Shown here: positions 59,309 to 64,000 of the stretch, in pieces
Numbering within the stretch: position 1 is the first letter of the stretch
Layout of the letters: each line of letters begins with the position of its first letter
Assembly: GCA_937935075.1 (NCBI GenBank)
Contig: CALGYB010000039.1
Coordinates: 1-64,000 of the forward strand
From: an uncultured Roseiflexus sp.
GTDB lineage: Bacteria; Chloroflexota; Chloroflexia; Chloroflexales; Roseiflexaceae
Direction: 5' to 3'
DNA: 64,000 nt
Translations under genes and position numbers: made by a program
Notes under the pieces: generated by a model
What the model was told of the DNA's origin: nothing
What the model saw: the letters and a program-made list of their open reading frames with translations, nothing else
Databases searched by the model: none

Positions 59309-62080
59309 ATGCCCGATGTAACCCTGGTCATCGATGGACAGACGGTGACCGTCCCGGCTGGAACAAACATCGTGGATGCGGCGCGGGTCGCCGGGGTCGC
59401 TATTCCGGTCTTCTGCTACCACCCTAAACTCAAGCCGGTCGGCATGTGCCGGATGTGCCTGGTTGAGGTGTGGACGCCGAAGATCGACCCGGTGACACGC
59501 CAGGTGGTGATCGGTGAGGATGGCCGGCCCGTGCTGGCGTTGATGATGGGGAAATTGCAACCCGGTTGCGTCACGCCGGTCGGCGAGGGTATGGAGGTGC
59601 GCACCACGACGCCGAAGGTGCGGTTTGCGCAGAAGGGGCAACTCGAATTTCTGCTGACCTCGCATCCCCTCGATTGCCCGGTGTGCGACAAAGGCGGCGA
59701 GTGCCCGTTGCAGAATCTGACGATGCAGTTCGGTCCGAGCATGTCGCGCTTCGACTATGACGACAAGATTCATTTCGAGAAGCCGATCCCGCTTGGCGAT
59801 CTGATCTACCTCGACCGCGAGCGTTGCATCCTTTGCTCACGGTGTGTGCGCTTCCAGGATGATCTTGCCGGCGACCCGGTGCTTGGCTTCGATAACCGCG
59901 GGCGCGCCTGGGAGATTATCTCGCAGTCCGATCCGCCGTTCGACTCGAAGTTTTCGGGCAATACTACCGATATCTGTCCGGTCGGCGCGCTGACGACCGC
60001 CGATTTCCGGTTCAGGGCGCGCGTCTGGGAATTGCGCCCGACTCCCAGTATTTGCCCGCACTGCCCGGTGGGGTGCACCATCTCGCTCGATATGCGCTAC
60101 GACCGCCTGATGCGTGTGATGCCGCGCGAGAATGAGTATGTGAATGACATCTGGATCTGCGACAAAGGGCGGTTTGGGATGCGCTTCATTGAAAGCCCGG
60201 AGCGCCTGCGCCAACCGCTCGTTCGCAAGGGCGATGCGCTGACGCCGGCAACCTGGGATGAAGCGATGACCCTGGTCGCTGAGAAGTTAAACGCCATCCG
60301 CACCCACGCAGGTGCGGCGGCGCTCGGCGGGCTGGCAAGCCCCGACCTGCCGAACGAGGATCTCTATCTGTTCCAGAAATTGTTCCGCCAGGTGTTGCGT
60401 TCGCCGAACCTCGACTGCTGCACCGGCGCTCCAGGAGAATCGGAGATCGTCGATCTTGGCGCAACGCTCGGCGTCGGCAAAGGAACCAACCTGTCGAACC
60501 TGGGCGCGGGAACGGCAGTGCTGGTGGTCGGCGCAGACCCCGAAGAAGAAGCGCCGCTCTATGTGCTGCGGCTGCGCGGTATTGTGGCGCGCGGCGGCGA
60601 TCTGACGGTTATCAACCCGTACCCGACGAAACTGGATCGCACCCCTGCGCGGGTTCTTCGCACCCGTGCCGGCGCTGAGACGTTCGTTGCGCTGGCATTG
60701 CTGAAGGTCCTGATCGAAGAGAACCTGATCGCCGCTGACTTCGTGGCGCGCCGTGTGCAGGGTCTCGACGACTTGAAGGCGCGACTACGCAATCACAGTG
60801 TCGCATCGCTCTGTGAGGCCGCCGACGTTGCAGAGGACGAGGTGCGCGCCGCTGCGCGCGCGTTTGCGCAAGCCAGTAACGGTATCATCATGTACGGACG
60901 GGTGGCGCTGGCGGTTGGAACGGACCTGATCGATGCGCTCGCCGATCTGGCGCTGCTGACCGGACACGCCGGCAGTCCGAATAATGGCATTATTCCGCTC
61001 ATTCCTGGCGCGAATGCGCGCGGCGCGCTCGATATGGGCGTGTATCCGGGCGCTGGCAAAAAACGCGGCTTGAAGGCGCGCGAGATGTGGACAGCCGCGC
61101 GCGAAGGGCGTTTGCGTGGCATGATCATCGCCGGAATGGACCCGGTACGTGACAATCCGGCAGTGGCTGAGGCGCTCGATGCGCTGGAGTTTCTGGTCGT
61201 GCAGGATATGTTCCTCACTGAGACGGCGCAACATGCCGATGTTGTGCTGCCGACGGCGTCGATCGCCGGGCGCGAAGGGACATTCACCAACGCCGAGCGG
61301 CGGGTGCAGCGCTTCCGCCAGGCGCGCATTCCCGAATACAACACCCCGGCGGGGTGGGATGTCGCTCAACGTATTGCGCGCTCCTTGCTCTCCATCGGTG
61401 TGAAGCCGGCTGCTCCCGATGGTCAGGGAAATGGGAGCAATGCACAGCGCACGTCGGCAAACGCCGCAGGAGCAACGGTATCACTCGACCAGTGGGATTA
61501 TGTGGTCGCCGGTGATGTGGCGGATGAGATTGCAACGAGGGTGCGCGGCTATGCCGATACGACCTATGAAAGCCTGGGATTGACGCGTAAGCCGCAGTGG
61601 GGGCGACAGCCGAACGAGGCGGTTTTCTATGATGGCACGTCCTACGAAAATACGGAAGGTGTCGGCGTTCAGATCGCTGCTGACGCCGATAATCCGAAAG
61701 CCATGTTTTCGTTGCGCGCACGTGTGCCGTCACAGATTGACATAAACAGTGATCGCCCTTACATGCTGCTGGCGGCGCCACGCGCCTATGATGGCCGCGC
61801 ATGGAGCCGCGACTCGAAACTGTTGCCGCGTATGGTCGCGCCGCACCTGCTGCTGAACGCAGAGGACGCAGCGGTGTTGGACGTTGCGCCCGGCAGTCTG
61901 GTGCGGATCGTGTCCGAGGCCGGCAGCGCCGTTCTGCCTGCGCAGATCGACCGCCGTCTGCCGCGTGGACTGGTGCTGGCGCCCGATGTGAACGGCGCGC
62001 CATTGAGCGCAGTGCAGACCGGTCCGCTCACGCGGATTGCGATGATGGCGCATATCGATGAGACGGTGGAAACACGATGA
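59309..62080 (+). CDS. nuoG: NADH-quinone oxidoreductase subunit G
   Basis: A 923-aa iron-sulfur subunit. The N-terminal 2Fe-2S domain has FCYHPKLKPVGMCRMC; the next domain has HPLDCPVCDKGGECPLQN, and a 4Fe-4S domain RCILCSRCVRF ends with DICPVGALT. The molybdopterin-type domain starts with CPHCPVGC and CDKGR, the ligands of the distal N7 cluster present in Escherichia coli and Thermus. GMDPVRDNP and HADVVLPTASIAGREGTFTNAE are typical of NuoG. ATG 59309 is taken over the GTG two codons earlier. The stop overlaps nuoH (ATGA). Confidence 0.94.
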   Translation: MPDVTLVIDGQTVTVPAGTNIVDAARVAGVAIPVFCYHPKLKPVGMCRMCLVEVWTPKIDPVTRQVVIGEDGRPVLALMMGKLQPGCVTPVGEGMEVRTTTPKVRFAQKGQLEFLLTSHPLDCPVCDKGGECPLQNLTMQFGPSMSRFDYDDKIHFEKPIPLGDLIYLDRERCILCSRCVRFQDDLAGDPVLGFDNRGRAWEIISQSDPPFDSKFSGNTTDICPVGALTTADFRFRARVWELRPTPSICPHCPVGCTISLDMRYDRLMRVMPRENEYVNDIWICDKGRFGMRFIESPERLRQPLVRKGDALTPATWDEAMTLVAEKLNAIRTHAGAAALGGLASPDLPNEDLYLFQKLFRQVLRSPNLDCCTGAPGESEIVDLGATLGVGKGTNLSNLGAGTAVLVVGADPEEEAPLYVLRLRGIVARGGDLTVINPYPTKLDRTPARVLRTRAGAETFVALALLKVLIEENLIAADFVARRVQGLDDLKARLRNHSVASLCEAADVAEDEVRAAARAFAQASNGIIMYGRVALAVGTDLIDALADLALLTGHAGSPNNGIIPLIPGANARGALDMGVYPGAGKKRGLKAREMWTAAREGRLRGMIIAGMDPVRDNPAVAEALDALEFLVVQDMFLTETAQHADVVLPTASIAGREGTFTNAERRVQRFRQARIPEYNTPAGWDVAQRIARSLLSIGVKPAAPDGQGNGSNAQRTSANAAGATVSLDQWDYVVAGDVADEIATRVRGYADTTYESLGLTRKPQWGRQPNEAVFYDGTSYENTEGVGVQIAADADNPKAMFSLRARVPSQIDINSDRPYMLLAAPRAYDGRAWSRDSKLLPRMVAPHLLLNAEDAAVLDVAPGSLVRIVSEAGSAVLPAQIDRRLPRGLVLAPDVNGAPLSAVQTGPLTRIAMMAHIDETVETR

Positions 62081-63249
62081 CCTGGATCGATCTCGTCATT
62101 CTCGTCGTCAAGTGCATTGTCCTGTCGCTGGCAGCGACCACGATTTTCGCCTACTTTACCCTGTTCGAGCGGCGAACGCTGGCGCGATTGCAGAACCGCG
62201 TCGGACCGAACCGCGCCGGGCCGGGTGGATTTCTGCAACCGCTTGCCGACGCAGTTAAGTTGTTTTTCAAGGAAGATGTGACGCCGCTGCTGGCGGATCG
62301 CTGGGTTTACCTGGTGTCGCCTGCTTTTGCGCTCATTCCTGCGATTATCATCTGGGCGACCATTCCGGTCGGCATGTGGCCCGACGGGCAGGGAGGCAAC
62401 TGGTTGCAACTCGCCGAGATTAATGTCGGCGTGCTCTACCTGCTGGCGGTCACATCGGTTGGCGTGTATGGCATTGCAATTGCAGGATGGGCGTCAAACA
62501 ACAAATACTCGATGATCGGCGGTATTCGCGCCTCGGCACAGGTCATCTCCTATGAACTTGCGCTCGGATTGACCGTCCTGGGCGCGGTGATGCAGGCGCA
62601 AAGCTTCAGTACGGCGGAGATCGTCGAACGGCAAATGCAGATGTGGAATATCGTGCCGCAGTTTCTGGGGTTTGTGGTGTTCATCATTGCCGCCACGGCC
62701 GAGGTTGTGCGTGCGCCGTTCGACCTGGTCGAAGCCGAGCAGGAACTCGTCGGCGGATACAACACCGAGTACAGTTCGATGAAATTCGCGTTGTTCTTTA
62801 TGTCGGAGTATGTCAAGCTGGTGGCGATGAACGCGATTGCCGTCGTTCTCTTCCTGGGAGGGTGGCAGTTCCCCGGCTTGCAGACGCTGACCCTGGTCGT
62901 GACGCAACAGTATGGCGCTATGATCGGCAACGCCGTGCTTGGGCTGACATCGCTGGGCGCCTTCCTGCTCAAGGTGCTGCTGCTGTCGTTCGTTTCGGTC
63001 TGGATCCGCGCCACATTGCCACGGGTGCGCTATGATCAGTTGATGACCCTGGGCTGGAAAGTGTTGCTGCCGCTCGCGCTCATCAATGTCGCTATCACCG
63101 CCGTACTGAACGTTCTGCTGCCGGACGCGCCAACCCTCATCGCTATCATCGGGCTGGTCGTTGGCGTCATTATTCTGATGGTCACAGCAATCGTCGGCAG
63201 GCCAGGCAAGGAGAAGCGCACGGTGAAACTGGTGGAGATCAGCGCCTGA
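62077..63249 (+). CDS. nuoH: NADH-quinone oxidoreductase subunit H
   Basis: A 390-aa membrane subunit with eight to nine helices at the joint of the two arms; it helps form the quinone chamber. [58 protein letters not shown] and NTEYSSMKF are hallmark sequences. The start is coupled to the nuoG stop. It is longer than the usual 330 aa through its C-terminal helices and tail. nuoI follows 70 bp later. Confidence 0.95.
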   Translation: MTWIDLVILVVKCIVLSLAATTIFAYFTLFERRTLARLQNRVGPNRAGPGGFLQPLADAVKLFFKEDVTPLLADRWVYLVSPAFALIPAIIIWATIPVGMWPDGQGGNWLQLAEINVGVLYLLAVTSVGVYGIAIAGWASNNKYSMIGGIRASAQVISYELALGLTVLGAVMQAQSFSTAEIVERQMQMWNIVPQFLGFVVFIIAATAEVVRAPFDLVEAEQELVGGYNTEYSSMKFALFFMSEYVKLVAMNAIAVVLFLGGWQFPGLQTLTLVVTQQYGAMIGNAVLGLTSLGAFLLKVLLLSFVSVWIRATLPRVRYDQLMTLGWKVLLPLALINVAITAVLNVLLPDAPTLIAIIGLVVGVIILMVTAIVGRPGKEKRTVKLVEISA

Positions 63250-63319
63250 TGCTGTGTGGTGTGTATGGACGATCCGCCTCGTGCGATTGGAACGTTTCTA
63301 GTGAAATGAGACCCATGCT

Positions 63320-63817
63320 ATGATCGGCGCCCTGTTCAAAGGTCTTGGCACCACGCTCCGATATCTGTTCCGCAAGCCGGTGACGGTTGAGTACCCGGAA
63401 GTTAAGCGACCGGTGCGCGAGCGTTTCCGTGGTCGGCATCAACTCAAGCGTTTCGCCAACGGCCTGGAGCGCTGCATCGGCTGTTCGCTGTGCGCGGCAG
63501 CCTGCCCGGCAGACGCCATTCTGGTCGTGCCGGCGGAGAACGACCCGGCGGCGCCGAATTCGCCGGGCGAACGATATGCGGCGCGCTATGAAATCAATAT
63601 GCTGCGCTGCATTTTCTGCGGGTATTGTGAAGATGCATGCCCGACGAACGCCATTGTGCTCGAACACCAGTACGAACTCTCGTTCTATGATCGCCGGAGT
63701 TCGATCCTCACCAAAGACGATCTCCTGGTTCCCCCCGACAAGGGGCACGGTGAGATTCCGCCCATCCTGGAGCGCCTGAACCGTCGTCCGAGTCCGCCGG
63801 CGCAGATTGACCTGTAA
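63320..63817 (+). CDS. nuoI: NADH-quinone oxidoreductase subunit I
   Basis: A 165-aa ferredoxin-like subunit that carries clusters N6a and N6b between NuoG and NuoB. The two motifs are [12 protein letters not shown] (about 52-63) and [12 protein letters not shown] (about 95-106). [18 protein letters not shown] is the conserved approach segment. The start [17 protein letters not shown] has the usual membrane-surface helix. The C-terminal tail is proline-rich. Confidence 0.95.
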   Translation: MIGALFKGLGTTLRYLFRKPVTVEYPEVKRPVRERFRGRHQLKRFANGLERCIGCSLCAAACPADAILVVPAENDPAAPNSPGERYAARYEINMLRCIFCGYCEDACPTNAIVLEHQYELSFYDRRSSILTKDDLLVPPDKGHGEIPPILERLNRRPSPPAQIDL

Positions 63818-63831
63818 ATGACGAGGCCGCA

Positions 63832-64000
63832 ATGGAACTCATCATCTTCCTGATCACGGCGGCTGTGGCGGTTGCCGGCGCAGTGGCGATGCTGCTCAGT
63901 CCGAATGCCATTCACAGCGCTATTTTTCTGCTGATCAACTTCGTCGCCATTTCGGTGCTCTATGTGCTGCTCTATGCGCCGTTCCTCTTCGTTATTCAGT
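63832..64000 (+). CDS. nuoJ: NADH-quinone oxidoreductase subunit J (partial)
   Basis: The first 56 codons of a membrane subunit: MELIIFLITAAVAVAGAVAM, then SPNAIHSAIFLLINFVAISVLYVLL. This is the NuoJ opening, where two helices surround the SPNAIHSA motif. GAGG lies before the ATG, 15 bp after nuoI. The gene runs off the window, so the rest of the nuo operon (K, L, M, N) is expected beyond it. Confidence 0.88.
   Translation, partial: MELIIFLITAAVAVAGAVAMLLSPNAIHSAIFLLINFVAISVLYVLLYAPFLFVIQ

Noticed and set aside
1-64000. tRNA or rRNA genes
   Set aside because: No intergenic stretch shows a T-loop GGTTC-A box with a matching acceptor stem, or rRNA core motifs.
57399-64000. A nuoE gene upstream of nuoF
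   Set aside because: The region before nuoF holds only its promoter and the divergent glycosyltransferase; NuoE must be encoded elsewhere.

Overview
The window is GC-rich chromosomal DNA that most resembles Roseiflexus, a filamentous anoxygenic phototroph of the Chloroflexota. The identification is inferred from gene content: MinCDE, a complex I operon, FabI, cd1-type nitrite reductase, abundant short palindromic repeats and several Uma2 genes. No tRNA, rRNA, CRISPR array or complete insertion sequence was recognised.

Layout. 1-5.5 kb: a repeat-rich leader, a secreted PGRP-type amidase with a PHO-box-like array upstream, rfbB, a decayed glcE fragment and a UPF0175/PIN toxin-antitoxin pair. 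6-14.5 kb: a diheme cytochrome c-cd1 (NirS-like) lipoprotein, a GlcD-GlcE fusion, an FKBP isomerase, a Crp/Fnr regulator, a ferredoxin-CcmE operon and rarD. 15-27.4 kb: three large orphan sensor histidine kinases, interleaved with a zinc-ribbon membrane protein, UDP-glucose dehydrogenase and a Thr/Pro-rich surface protein. 27.8-36.6 kb, minus strand: a subtilase, then the compact operon coaBC / HEAT-SH3 protein / mltG / aroE / prepilin peptidase. 36.7-41.4 kb: an aminotransferase, minCDE and an AI-2E-family exporter. 41.4-50.2 kb: fabI, an alpha/beta hydrolase, clpP, a Sak4-like ATPase, a deoxyhypusine-synthase-like enzyme, an ABC exporter, a bacterial translin and adenylate kinase. 50.2-57.2 kb: repeats, gene remnants, an Uma2 gene, two flavoenzymes and a glycosyltransferase. 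57.4-64 kb: nuoF, an Uma2 gene, nuoG, nuoH, nuoI and the start of nuoJ.

How the genes work together. The most coherent unreported system I can propose is a small anaerobic or nitrogen-oxide regulon. The cd1 gene and the ferredoxin-ccmE operon, 5 kb apart, share almost the same promoter: a TGTGA-N6-TCACA palindrome exactly 21 bp upstream of a TA(T/C)ACT -10 box, which is class II activator geometry. Between them lies a Crp/Fnr gene whose recognition helix keeps the CRP contact residues for TGTGA. The ccmE product is of the rare CxxxY type. Two further promoters carry recognisable operators: a Rex-like palindrome on the nuoF -35 and four 11-bp PHO-type repeats before the amidase. Several dispersed palindromic element families lie between genes, including a hairpin family with a constant loop and changing, base-paired stems.
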